Source: Enterobacter dykesii
GTDB taxonomy: Bacteria > Pseudomonadota > Gammaproteobacteria > Enterobacterales > Enterobacteriaceae
Direction of reading: 5' to 3'
Assembly: GCF_008364625.2 (NCBI RefSeq)
Contig: NZ_CP126604.1
Span: forward strand, 868,001-932,000
DNA length: 64,000 nucleotides
The notes below the pieces were generated by a model. It searched no databases and was not told the DNA's origin. It worked only from the letters and a program-made list of their open reading frames with translations. Position numbers and translations under genes: made by a program. This document shows, one piece after another, positions 8,978 through 16,901 of the stretch. Within the stretch, counting starts at the first letter, position 1, and every line of letters starts with the position of its first letter.

Positions 8978-9400
8978 ATGCATATTATGAAAAAAATAAA
9001 TATTAATCTCATGGAAAGGTATCTTCTTCTGCTTGATCGATTCGTTGATAAACTTACGGAATCAGGCTTTGAAGAACAGGAAATTATAGAGCAATCATAT
9101 CTGTTTTGTGCCGGGTTTTACATTAAATACCAGCCTGAAATAGAAAAGCTAACTTTTTCAAACAGGGAGGTCGTTTTAACCTTTCTGCTACTTTCATATT
9201 ATAGTCATATAAATAAACTGGATGATAATTTGATCAACAAAGAGCGTATGAAGCATGTATGTTCTTCATTGATTAACTTTATAGTCAGTAATGGTAGCCG
9301 AACAGAGAAAGTCTATGCTAATGAGAAAAAGAAATATGAGGCTTCGACCCTAAAAAGAGGATTATCCATCAAAGAGAAGAAAAGAAAATATGGATTGTGA
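8978..9400 (+). CDS. Hypothetical protein downstream of the recombinase block
   Basis: This is a 140-residue, mostly helical soluble protein that I do not recognise. It has Leu-rich N-terminal helices (MERYLLLLDRFVDKLTESGF) and a strongly basic C-terminus (SIKEKKRKYGL), which may bind nucleic acid. An 87-bp gap separates it from the small coiled-coil gene. The first ATG (8978) and the ATG at 8987 are both possible starts; the second gives MKKININLMERYLLLL, with the upstream GCAAGGATG acting as RBS. It is followed by a terminator hairpin shared with the convergent gene. Confidence 0.6.
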   Translation: MHIMKKININLMERYLLLLDRFVDKLTESGFEEQEIIEQSYLFCAGFYIKYQPEIEKLTFSNREVVLTFLLLSYYSHINKLDDNLINKERMKHVCSSLINFIVSNGSRTEKVYANEKKKYEASTLKRGLSIKEKKRKYGL

Positions 9401-9410
9401 TTATTTTAAA

Positions 9411-9435
9411 AGCCCGTAGTAGGAATCTACGGGCT
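9411..9435 (-). terminator. Terminator hairpin between convergent genes
   Basis: A perfect 9-bp stem, AGCCCGTAG / CTACGGGCT with a 7-nt loop, is followed on the minus strand by TTTTAAAATAA. It serves the minus-strand gene ending at 9458, and may also stop plus-strand transcription. Confidence 0.8.
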
Positions 9436-9457
9436 AACTCTTTGTTGCTTATAATTT

Positions 9458-10123
9458 TTAGCTTTTTACTAAATCGATAAGATTTCTGAGTTCATGATCA
9501 AACCTCTCGCTTCTTCTTTTAATCCATTTAATACAAACGAAACTTCCGATCCTTGAGAGGAAATATGTAAACCACATATACTTGTGCTCATCCCACACAT
9601 ATCCGTCTTTGAATCCTACGAGCAATGAACAAAATGCAATGAATGAAGCCATGCAGAGCAAAGTGAAGAGAATATAAAACCACTTCGGAACAGGCATTGC
9701 TCTGAAGAAAGATGTCGTCGAAGCATTATGAAATAGCATTGTCAGAAAAGCGGGGATAATAATGGTTTTCCTTTTTAAGTTTACATCGTTTTCACCTGTG
9801 TTCTTATTAATAATTAGGGCATTATTATGAACATAACATGAGCTATTTTTACCATACTGACGAAGCTCGTATTTATGGATAGTGTGTGAACTTCTGAACG
9901 GGATACCGTAGTCGGGAATCTGCCTCTCATCCCCAGCGTTGCTTTTTACCCAGATCTGGTTATTGCCTGGGTTTGAATCAATGACAGTGCCAGAGAAAGT
10001 CTCAACAAACGTGTAAGTTTCACCAAAAAGTTCAAACCTGGGGGCCGTAATCTCTGCTTTCCGACGATCAGAAAGACTAACGTTGACTTCTTCATTGCGG
10101 TGTTTCGTGGTGGAGATACTCAT
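9458..10123 (-). CDS. Hypothetical membrane protein
   Basis: This is a 221-residue protein of unknown family. The N-terminal half (about 1-110) is soluble with a beta-rich look (FELFGETYTFVETFSGTVID), followed by hydrophobic stretches around IIIPAFLTMLF, WFYILFTLLCMASFIAFCSLL and YMWFTYFLSRIGSFVCI, and a basic tail. It probably has two to three membrane segments with a cytoplasmic N-terminal domain. The start is supported by AAAGGAACTTGT just upstream of ATG. It is read alone on the minus strand and ends at a strong terminator. No function is proposed. Confidence 0.65.
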   Translation of the reverse strand: MSISTTKHRNEEVNVSLSDRRKAEITAPRFELFGETYTFVETFSGTVIDSNPGNNQIWVKSNAGDERQIPDYGIPFRSSHTIHKYELRQYGKNSSCYVHNNALIINKNTGENDVNLKRKTIIIPAFLTMLFHNASTTSFFRAMPVPKWFYILFTLLCMASFIAFCSLLVGFKDGYVWDEHKYMWFTYFLSRIGSFVCIKWIKRRSERFDHELRNLIDLVKS

Positions 10124-10318
10124 ACAAGTTCCTTTGTGTTAGATGTGAAATTCATATTCGATGTATGAAGAAATCAGGGACTACAGATGAGATGGTATCT
10201 GCCATTTCAAAACCTGCATGTTAGTTGACTACGTAAATAGGCTAGTTAAATCAGTCTGTTATATTTTTTGGTGTGAAATCACATTTTGACTGGGTTTACA
10301 GGAAAGGCAAATCACTTG

Positions 10319-10392
10319 TACCGATCGATTAAAGATTAATGATAGATATTGACTATCAATACTAGAATATCGATCGGTATAAACGATCGATT
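10319..10392. repeat. CGATCG-containing inverted repeat and extra copy
   Basis: TACCGATCGAT at 10319-10329 is the exact reverse complement of ATCGATCGGTA at 10369-10379. A further direct copy of CGATCGATT lies at 10384-10392. A small inverted repeat, GATAG...CTATC, lies in the loop. The cluster sits in the roughly 300-bp gap between the relaxase gene stop and the membrane protein promoter; it may be an operator or part of a transfer or replication site. Confidence 0.5.
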
Positions 10393-10428
10393 GATTGGCC
10401 TGTATCTATCAAAAAAGGCTTGCCAGCC

Positions 10429-11706
10429 CTACATTGAAAGCGAAGCTCTTCTGGATTGAGGTGCTGATACAATAAGATTTTTTTTGGGGAGAGGCGTTAT
10501 CTCTATCACTCTCACGTCAGTGATGGTTTTGTATTTTAGAGGGCGTTTAAGGGTTGGGATTTTGAGGTTTTTGAAGATGGTAATAATGGTATTGAGATAG
10601 GGGATGGTTTCTAACCATCTGAACATTGAAACCATATAGCTTTGCTTAGAGGCTTCTTTTACCGCTTCGGTTGCAAACGCTTCTTGAGCACCAGCACCTG
10701 CTTCTAAGTGAAGCTGCTTTACAGAAGCGTTAGTGTATTCGTCCTGACCAGCACGGTTATGGTTATCATGGATAAGCGCTTCTATGGGGCTGTTAACGGC
10801 TGCTGTTGTGATTTCAGGAGCGTCAGGAGTCATGAACATACAAGGCGTTTCACTGACAGATGCTCTCAGTTTAAACAGGAAAGCATTATCGCGTTCCGGC
10901 TGATAATCGAGTTTGTCCTGTAAAGCTGTCCAGGAATAGCTTTTGCCAAGCTGAGATGCTTTGAAAGCAATCCCGTTGTATTCGAATGAGAAGCCGTTCA
11001 TGCGTCCAGTAGAAGCGATGTTCGGGATTGCTCTGATGTTTTGTGCGTTAAGCTGATGCACAAACTCAGTGGTTGACGGTTTATCGGCAAGGAATACTTC
11101 CAGAGCGTTCTGGATGATGGTTTTAGGGCATAGCTCACCAGTCCTTTTCTCCATCATCGCTTCATTACGTGATTTTTTGCGTTTCGGTTCAGGTGAGGGC
11201 GAAGCTGTGGATGGTGATACTAAGAATTCCAGACCCTTACCCTTGGTTCTGGTCAGTGAATAGTCGAGTTCTAGCTGCTGGATGATGCGGGTGCTGATGA
11301 GATTTTCATTTTTTCCAAGGTAGAGCTTCCCCGAACTGAGTTCGATGCGACTGGCGATGATATGGATGTGCTGACCGGCCTTATCGTCATGAAGTATATA
11401 AGCTCGTAGATGCGTCTCAGAGAAGCCCATACGCTTCATGTAGTCATCTGCGACCTCAACCCATTGTTCAGTAGTTAGATGCTCACCCGCAGGAAGACGC
11501 AAAGAATTATGCCATACGGGTTTACTGACATCAGAACGTAGAAGCTTCGTTGTGTTGAACTCTGCACTTAACGCTTCTGCGAAGCTTTCTATGACATTGC
11601 CGCCGATCACATATGGAGCTGATTTATGGTGCGAAGCGGGTTTTAATAAATAAGAAATTAGCCCGTTAAAGGTTTTTCCTCTTTTGATTTTTTGCATCCC
11701 TTTCAT
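10429..11706 (-). CDS. mobA: MobA-type relaxase (mobilization nuclease)
   Basis: This 425-residue relaxase would nick the island's oriT and lead single-strand transfer. The N-terminal relaxase domain (residues about 1-160) has a candidate nucleophile Y19 in NGLISYLLKP and the metal-binding histidines in HIHI (113-116) within AGQHIHIIASRIE, as in MOBP-type enzymes. The C-terminal half is a variable helical region with a basic stretch (PEPKRKKSRNEA) and hydrophobic SMFRWLETIPYLNTIITIF near the end. The first ATG overlaps the mobC stop (ATGA), so the two are co-translated; an ATG 9 nt later is also possible. No coupling protein or secretion genes are nearby. Confidence 0.85.
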   Translation of the reverse strand: MKGMQKIKRGKTFNGLISYLLKPASHHKSAPYVIGGNVIESFAEALSAEFNTTKLLRSDVSKPVWHNSLRLPAGEHLTTEQWVEVADDYMKRMGFSETHLRAYILHDDKAGQHIHIIASRIELSSGKLYLGKNENLISTRIIQQLELDYSLTRTKGKGLEFLVSPSTASPSPEPKRKKSRNEAMMEKRTGELCPKTIIQNALEVFLADKPSTTEFVHQLNAQNIRAIPNIASTGRMNGFSFEYNGIAFKASQLGKSYSWTALQDKLDYQPERDNAFLFKLRASVSETPCMFMTPDAPEITTAAVNSPIEALIHDNHNRAGQDEYTNASVKQLHLEAGAGAQEAFATEAVKEASKQSYMVSMFRWLETIPYLNTIITIFKNLKIPTLKRPLKYKTITDVRVIEITPLPKKNLIVSAPQSRRASLSM

Positions 11707-12116
11707 TCATTTCTTTCTCCCCATAGATCTGCACCAACAAGATTTATGCGAAGCTCAGAGATCTGGCGCTTCACTGCGAATAGTTCTGTTTGCGTCAGAG
11801 AGCTTCCCTGGCTTTTGTTATCCAGATGAGCGACAAGTTTGTTCAGCTTCTGCGAAATCTCACCAAGGATTTTCCAGGCTTCAATATTGATAGCTGGAAC
11901 GACAGCAGGAAGTTTATTAAGTAAAGATAAGCGAAGCCACTCGCCTTTACGATGACGGCCACGTCTCTCATTGAGAAGCGTTAGCTCTTCATCATTTAAT
12001 CTGACACTGACGCAATGAGAACGAAGCTGGTTGTGTGAGAGCTTCGCTTCGTTAACGCTTCTATTACGGGAATGCATACTCACAACGATCTTATTAAAAG
12101 TATTATTCTCGACCAT
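11703..12116 (-). CDS. mobC: Mobilization accessory protein MobC
   Basis: This 137-residue MobC-like relaxosome protein probably binds oriT and helps the relaxase. It has a ribbon-helix-helix-like segment (CVSVRLNDEELTLLNERRGR) followed by helices (IGEISQKLNKLVAHLDNK-type heptads, about residues 85-105) and a C-terminal VKRQISELRINLVG helix. The RBS is AAAGGAG before ATG. The relaxase gene overlaps its stop codon. A large AT-rich inverted repeat lies 29 bp upstream. MobC-MobA order with overlap is standard for small mobilizable elements. Confidence 0.82.
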   Translation of the reverse strand: MVENNTFNKIVVSMHSRNRSVNEAKLSHNQLRSHCVSVRLNDEELTLLNERRGRHRKGEWLRLSLLNKLPAVVPAINIEAWKILGEISQKLNKLVAHLDNKSQGSSLTQTELFAVKRQISELRINLVGADLWGERNE

Positions 12117-12144
12117 ATGAACTCCTTTTCATATAACATATAAT

Positions 12145-12183
12145 TAAATAAATTAAGCATATTCCTTATGCTTAATTTATTTA
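12145..12183. repeat. 17-bp inverted repeat upstream of mobC (candidate oriT or operator)
   Basis: TAAATAAATTAAGCATA (12145-12161) and its exact reverse complement TATGCTTAATTTATTTA (12167-12183) flank a TTCCT loop. It lies just upstream of mobC, where oriT of MOBP elements and MobC operators usually lie. Confidence 0.6.
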
Positions 12184-12253
12184 TATGATAGAAGCGAATA
12201 ATGTCAATGTATTGTCTTGATTTTGCTTTTAATTTTTTTCAACCGAAGGGCGG

Positions 12254-12308
12254 AAAAAACAAGGGGAACTCGAAGAAGCAGCGTAGCGCTTCGATGAGTT
12301 AGCCCTTG
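12254..12308 (-). terminator. Long terminator-like hairpin between mobC promoter region and the 12318 gene
   Basis: On the minus strand CAAGGG...AACTC pairs with GAGTT...CCCTTG and is followed by TTTTTT (12254-12259). The loop carries the near-palindrome GAAGCGCTACGCTGCTTC. It lies directly after the stop of the minus-strand gene ending at 12318. Confidence 0.6.
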
Positions 12309-12317
12309 CTTTTATTT

Positions 12318-12827
12318 TTATGAAATCTTAGGTGATTTAGGAACTATTGAAGGATCGTTGTTAACAGAAGCATCTTTTTTTATTCTATAATCTTCTTTCA
12401 TACCAGAGAATAGATCTCTTAACATTAACTTTCTTTCTTCTAATAATGAAAGCATTATATCTTTTTCTGCATTTGAAATTTCATTTAACAATGTAGTGTC
12501 ATCAATATCATATTCAAGTTTAGGTTTGTTTTGTGTTACTATGTATTGACGCCAATTTGATGGTAAATCAAGTGTAAGTCGAGGGATTTTACTTTCGTTA
12601 AATACTTTATTGTTTTTTTCTAAGCATTTATTTTTAGCTTCTGTAAGGGAAATAAAGATATCTGATTTATCTGATCCTTCTGTGTCTATAACTACATAAA
12701 CAGTAATAAAGTCTTTTGGGCATATACTTAATTCATTTTTGTTTAAAGAATCGAATGCTTTCTTCGGGACGGGATAGAATAAATAAGGAACACATATCGA
12801 TAGTATTTTATATCTGTGCTGTGCCAT
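12318..12827 (-). CDS. Hypothetical AT-rich gene
   Basis: This is a 169-residue soluble protein of unknown family. It begins MAQHRYKILSICVPYLFYPV, has a run SDIFISLTEAKNKCLEKNNK resembling a short beta-alpha unit, and a helical C-terminal part (EISNAEKDIMLSLLEERKLM). The RBS GAGGTGAG stands before ATG. It is divergent from the next gene, with 130 bp between their starts, so the two may share a promoter region. Low GC and lack of recognisable motifs are typical of island cargo such as defence or toxin-antitoxin genes; no function is claimed. Confidence 0.6.
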   Translation of the reverse strand: MAQHRYKILSICVPYLFYPVPKKAFDSLNKNELSICPKDFITVYVVIDTEGSDKSDIFISLTEAKNKCLEKNNKVFNESKIPRLTLDLPSNWRQYIVTQNKPKLEYDIDDTTLLNEISNAEKDIMLSLLEERKLMLRDLFSGMKEDYRIKKDASVNNDPSIVPKSPKIS

Positions 12828-12957
12828 AACTCACCTCGATCAACGGAATGAAATCTGATTATAGCCAAGTTAAATAAATAGAACAACCTTTTTAAAATTG
12901 ACAAAAAAATATATTAGATTATAAAAATATAAAATAATAATAAATAGAGGTAAAAAT

Positions 12958-13527
12958 ATGTTCAATGAATTGGATTTTAATAAAATACTAATATCTTCTG
13001 AGCGTCGTATATATTTTAATGGATTCGAACATGCCTTTTTTTCTTACGATGATGTAAAACCTATCCCTGAAAGTTTTGATAATATGTACTTAATTACTAA
13101 GATGAATTTATTAAGAGCACAAGCAAAATCAAACTTTATATATTATGAATTATATGATAATAATGTAATTCACACTGAACTATTTCAAAATAATAAACTT
13201 AATAAAAATGATTTATCTATTGATGTATTCACTGACAAATATATAAAACGATTTTTACATGTAATAGAAATGAGTAATGATTTTGACAACAATGATTGGG
13301 AACCATATATTAAATTTTTATCAAACATGGAATTAAAAAAATCATTTTATGCATTACAATACACCATACTTTCAATGCCTGTTACTTCGCATATACCACA
13401 ATATTTGGTTGAAAAGTACCTGAATAAATTATCTGAAGAACGAGATATGCATAAAAACAACAACATAAAATATTTGGAACAATATATTTTAAATCTCTTG
13501 GATCTAAAATATATATGCATTCATTGA
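12958..13527 (+). CDS. Hypothetical AT-rich gene, divergent partner
   Basis: This is a 189-residue protein of unknown family with very low GC content. It starts MFNELDFNKILISSERRIYF and ends with helices rich in Lys, Asn and Leu (EQYILNLLDLKYICIH). No membrane segment or signal peptide is present. The RBS AGAGGTAAAA precedes ATG. It faces away from the gene at 12318-12827. No terminator was recognised after it; 600 bp without a large ORF follow. Confidence 0.6.
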   Translation: MFNELDFNKILISSERRIYFNGFEHAFFSYDDVKPIPESFDNMYLITKMNLLRAQAKSNFIYYELYDNNVIHTELFQNNKLNKNDLSIDVFTDKYIKRFLHVIEMSNDFDNNDWEPYIKFLSNMELKKSFYALQYTILSMPVTSHIPQYLVEKYLNKLSEERDMHKNNNIKYLEQYILNLLDLKYICIH

Positions 13528-13705
13528 TAGAATCTCCAATGAAGTATTTCATAGGTATACCGATCCTTAGGGGAATCGATAGATATTCCTGTATGTCGAT
13601 AAGATGAGCTATACGAAAAAGTACTGCTGCATCATTCGCTTATAGCTTATGCTTGCGTTGATAAGAATTGCGCCCATACTTGTCCTCTCATAAGAAGTAA
13701 GATGT

Positions 13706-13867
13706 TCATACACACCCCCAACAGCTCATCATCTCTCTAAGTTGCTCAACGTATTGAAAGCGAGTGTAGGCTTCCCTGACATCAATGGTGTCAACGCTAC
13801 TGGCACACGCTTCTTCGATTAAGTCAGTACAGAATTCTTGCGCATTGTGATTACTGTAGGGATACAT
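13706..13867 (-). CDS. Possible small protein, 53 residues
   Basis: This minus-strand ORF starts at the ATG complementary to 13865-13867 and ends with TGA at 13706-13708. Its product begins MYPYSNHNAQEFCTDLIEEA, is acidic and has four cysteines, two of them in the C-terminal CWGCV. Codon use looks like a real gene, but the RBS is weak. I do not recognise the family. It could also be the remnant of a longer gene. Confidence 0.35.
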   Translation of the reverse strand: MYPYSNHNAQEFCTDLIEEACASSVDTIDVREAYTRFQYVEQLREMMSCWGCV

Positions 13868-14083
13868 CTCATACTATGAGCCACCAACAACTCTTTGAAA
13901 CCCCCGCGTTTTAACATCATGTTAGCTTCTTAGCTGTTTGCCGGTTCAAGCGGCATATGATAATTAGAAAACATTATTGGTTATCATAGGATAAGCAACA
14001 TCATTTATCAGAGTCGCCATTCAGATGCAAACATCCTGTAACATATTAATTAAATGGTGTATCCTCATTTCTATAGGAAAAAT

Positions 14084-14097
14084 CCGCTTTAAAGCGG
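14084..14097. promoter_or_regulatory. Palindrome upstream of hxsD (candidate operator)
   Basis: CCGCTTTAAAGCGG is a perfect 14-bp palindrome centred about 40 bp before the hxsD start and is not followed by a T run, so it looks more like a protein-binding site than a terminator. No cognate regulator is identified. Confidence 0.4.
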
Positions 14098-14129
14098 TTG
14101 CTGATTGTGATTATTAGCTTTGTGAGGCA

Positions 14130-14408
14130 ATGGCAATGTGCGAAAGGATGTTAAAAAAAGATGTTTATACTGAATGGGTTATACGCAATAGCCTGTACTG
14201 GATGACTTCGCTTACTCAGTGGAAGCTTTGTGAAGATATATCCTCTTGGACAATCTCTTTTGAAAACGATAGTCCCGAATGCCTCTATGAATTCGAGAGG
14301 CTGCTGAATGATTACACTTTGCGAGAAAAACTACAGCATAAAACAGGGGCGTTGAGAGATTCTATTGTCCATAAAGTGCTTCGCAGTGTCGATGAAAGGC
14401 TTTCGTGA
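14130..14408 (+). CDS. hxsD: His-Xaa-Ser system protein HxsD
   Basis: This is a 92-residue small partner protein of the His-Xaa-Ser system. It contains LLNDYTLRE at residues 58-66, exactly the LLNDYxLRE signature for which the HxsD family (TIGR03976) was named. Its role is not established; small partners of radical SAM maturases often bind or present the precursor, which is inference here. The ATG at 14130 follows TGAGGCA; in-frame ATGs at 14136 and 14148 are alternatives. Its TGA overlaps the hxsB ATG (TGATG), so the genes are coupled. Confidence 0.9.
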   Translation: MAMCERMLKKDVYTEWVIRNSLYWMTSLTQWKLCEDISSWTISFENDSPECLYEFERLLNDYTLREKLQHKTGALRDSIVHKVLRSVDERLS

Positions 14409-15796
14409 TGGAATTGATGCCATTCAATTTTGACAGATTGCCTAATGGACAGGTGTTTATAAGCAACCTCGCTGGTTTTCATCACTTCATTGATGAGCAA
14501 GAGCTGCTTGATCTTTCTGATGAGCAAATCAGTGCGGAACAATCAAACGCACTTGAAAGCAAGCTGTTCATAACCAACGAAAGCTCATCAGCTATTGCTC
14601 CCTATGCTTTAAGTTCTGCTTTTGCAAAACGATTGATGAATGAACTGGCGATCAGGCCAATTTTCATGATTGTGCCCACATTACGTTGCGACCATACCTG
14701 CAAGTATTGTCAGGTCAGTAGAGCTTCCGTGAACGCCTCTGGTTATGATCTAGATCCCGCTCTCATCCCTGATATCATTTCTACTATCAAAAAACTATCA
14801 ACTCCACCTTACAAGATAGAGATACAGGGTGGAGAGCCACTCTTGCGGTTCGATTTAATTCAGTCTATCTATGAGCAATGTGCTGAAACGCTGGGAAGCA
14901 CCGATTTTGAGATGGTGGTAGCATCAAGCCTGTCTGTCTTGAATGAGGATATGCTTGAATGGTCGAGAGACAGGAACATAACGTTCTCTGTTTCGCTTGA
15001 TGGTGAGGAAGTTGTTCACAACAGTAATCGAATTCTTGGTCATGGGCTTGCTTACAGTAGAACAGTGTCAGGGGTAGAGGCTATCAAACGGTCTTTAGGC
15101 GCTGGTCGCGTTGCAACGGTTACTACAGTTACTAAAGATCTCATTAGGCACCCTGAATCAATTGTCCAGGCTCACTTGTCTCTTGGCCTCAAGGATATGT
15201 TTATCCGACCTGTTAGTCCCTATGGGTTTGCACAAAAAGCATCGTTCACATTTTCTATGGAGGAATACTTCAGTTTCTATGCCTCGTTGATAGATGAAAT
15301 CCTTAAGATGAATAATGAAGGGATAAGGGTTGTGGAACATTCGGCCTCCATTCATCTGAAAAGGATCTTCAATCCCGGCTTTAGTGGTTATGCGGATTTA
15401 AAGTCGCCAAGCGGGGTCGTGCTTAACAGTATTCTTTTCAATTATGACGGTCGAGTATATGGTAGCGATGAGAGCCGTATGTTGCAGAAGGTGAACCCTG
15501 AAACGGAGTTCAGTGCGGGTGAGGTTAAAACGCTATCATTTTCTAAGAGTCCTTACTATAACGCAGTGTTGAGTTCATCGTTCAATTTTGCTCTGCCAGG
15601 TTGTGATACATGTGCATATCAACCATTTTGCGGTGCAGATCCATGCCAGAACATAAGTGTACAGGGTGAGCCTGTTGGTGATAGGAGTCGTTCAACGTTT
15701 TGTCAGTATCACAAGGGGATGTTCAGGTATCTGATGAACTGCATCTCAGAAGGTGGTCCGAAGGCTGAGATGCTAAAAGGATGGGCATATGTCTGA
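14408..15796 (+). CDS. hxsB: His-Xaa-Ser system radical SAM maturase HxsB
   Basis: This 462-residue radical SAM enzyme is expected to modify the His-Xaa-Ser repeat protein. The 4Fe-4S/SAM motif CxxxCxxC is C94-C98-C101 in LRCDHTCKYCQ, and the GGEP motif is near residue 140 (IQGGEPLL). A C-terminal cysteine cluster (CDTCAYQPFCGADPC and a later Cys) indicates a SPASM-like auxiliary cluster region. ATG at 14408 is chosen over the GTG at 14405; it overlaps the hxsD stop. It overlaps hxsC by 8 nt. HxsB and HxsC are always paired in this system; the chemistry is not defined from the sequence. Confidence 0.93.
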   Translation: MELMPFNFDRLPNGQVFISNLAGFHHFIDEQELLDLSDEQISAEQSNALESKLFITNESSSAIAPYALSSAFAKRLMNELAIRPIFMIVPTLRCDHTCKYCQVSRASVNASGYDLDPALIPDIISTIKKLSTPPYKIEIQGGEPLLRFDLIQSIYEQCAETLGSTDFEMVVASSLSVLNEDMLEWSRDRNITFSVSLDGEEVVHNSNRILGHGLAYSRTVSGVEAIKRSLGAGRVATVTTVTKDLIRHPESIVQAHLSLGLKDMFIRPVSPYGFAQKASFTFSMEEYFSFYASLIDEILKMNNEGIRVVEHSASIHLKRIFNPGFSGYADLKSPSGVVLNSILFNYDGRVYGSDESRMLQKVNPETEFSAGEVKTLSFSKSPYYNAVLSSSFNFALPGCDTCAYQPFCGADPCQNISVQGEPVGDRSRSTFCQYHKGMFRYLMNCISEGGPKAEMLKGWAYV

Positions 15797-16901
15797 GGTT
15801 ATTAGGAACGATATCTTTCATTTTGCTTCAAAAAAGAATGTGCCCACGGGGTTCTATCGGTTATGCAAACAAAAACCAATGAACCCTTTATTCTTTTTGC
15901 CCAATTTACTGGTAGTTGCTGAAGGCAATAATGATGCCATTCAACCATACTTTGATTTCTCTGTTATTAGCACTGAATTATATGAGTCAATTGAAGATGG
16001 AGATATTGGGATAATCAACAATGGCAATATGATACGCGTAATTCTGTCCCGCAGAGCCAATCATAATACTGTCTTAGTAACGGAACGCTGCAATAACTTA
16101 TGTCTGTTTTGTTCGCAGCCACCAAAGAAATCAAATGATGACTGGCTACTTACCCAATCAGCTCTTGCTATAGCTTCATTTGGTTTGGATGGAGTTGTTG
16201 GGGTCAGCGGTGGAGAACCTTTGCTGTATGGAGATGATTTCCTTCACTTCATTGATTTTATCATCGAGAATTCACCAGATACTGCTTTGCATGTTTTAAC
16301 AAACGGACGCAAATTTGCTGATATCAACTTTACTCAGGAAATGGCAAAGCGAAGCAAAAAGATCAAAATCACCTTTGGTATCCCGCTCTACTCATCAAGA
16401 CCACTTGTGCATGATCATCTGGTAGGGAGTGATGGCGCATTTAATGAAACGGTTAAGGGGGTAATCAATGCAGGAAACTCAGGGATTAATATCGAACTTA
16501 GAGTTATTCCGACACTGGCTAACTATACAGAATTGGATGATATTGTAGACTTCGTTGGCCGAGTGTTCTCCAACATTAATCAGATTTCCCTTATGGGGCT
16601 GGAATCTATCGGTTGGGCACGAAAGAACTGGTCAACAATCTTCATTGAGCACAGCAGTTATAGTGAGAAAATAACCTCCGCCATAGACGCTGCACACAGG
16701 TCAGGCATACCTCTAACAATTTTTAATTATCCTTTGTGTCATCTTCCTGAAAGAGCTTGGGAGCTTGCTGCTCAGTCGATCTCTGATTGGAAAAATTACT
16801 ATCCGAAAGAATGTGATGAATGCACTCAGAAGTCTTCCTGTGCTGGTTATTTCAGTTCCTCAACAGGCCGTTTTCATCAACCACCGAGACCAATTTTATG
16901 A
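15789..16901 (+). CDS. hxsC: His-Xaa-Ser system radical SAM maturase HxsC
   Basis: This 370-residue protein is the second radical SAM enzyme of the pair. CxxxCxxC is C101-C105-C108 in ERCNNLCLFCSQ, and GGEP is at 141-144 in VSGGEPLLYG. A further Cys pattern, CDECTQKSSCAGYF, lies near the C-terminus (about 341-354). It starts within the hxsB end and its TGA overlaps the hxsA ATG (ATGA), so all four hxs genes are translationally linked. The GC content is higher than in the recombinase block of the island, pointing to a separate origin. Confidence 0.93.
   Translation: MSEVIRNDIFHFASKKNVPTGFYRLCKQKPMNPLFFLPNLLVVAEGNNDAIQPYFDFSVISTELYESIEDGDIGIINNGNMIRVILSRRANHNTVLVTERCNNLCLFCSQPPKKSNDDWLLTQSALAIASFGLDGVVGVSGGEPLLYGDDFLHFIDFIIENSPDTALHVLTNGRKFADINFTQEMAKRSKKIKITFGIPLYSSRPLVHDHLVGSDGAFNETVKGVINAGNSGINIELRVIPTLANYTELDDIVDFVGRVFSNINQISLMGLESIGWARKNWSTIFIEHSSYSEKITSAIDAAHRSGIPLTIFNYPLCHLPERAWELAAQSISDWKNYYPKECDECTQKSSCAGYFSSSTGRFHQPPRPIL

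Larger units (their letters stand above)
13528..14129. other. Intergenic region upstream of hxsD
   Basis: About 600 bp without a large gene. It contains a small minus-strand ORF (13706-13867) and, close to hxsD, the palindrome at 14084-14097. The middle part has higher GC than the gene to its left, and its left part shows no clear structure. Confidence 0.5.

Noticed and set aside
16820..16897. N-terminal extension of HxsA
   Set aside because: Lies inside hxsC and would hide the signal peptide; the ATG at 16898 overlaps the hxsC stop in the usual coupled manner.
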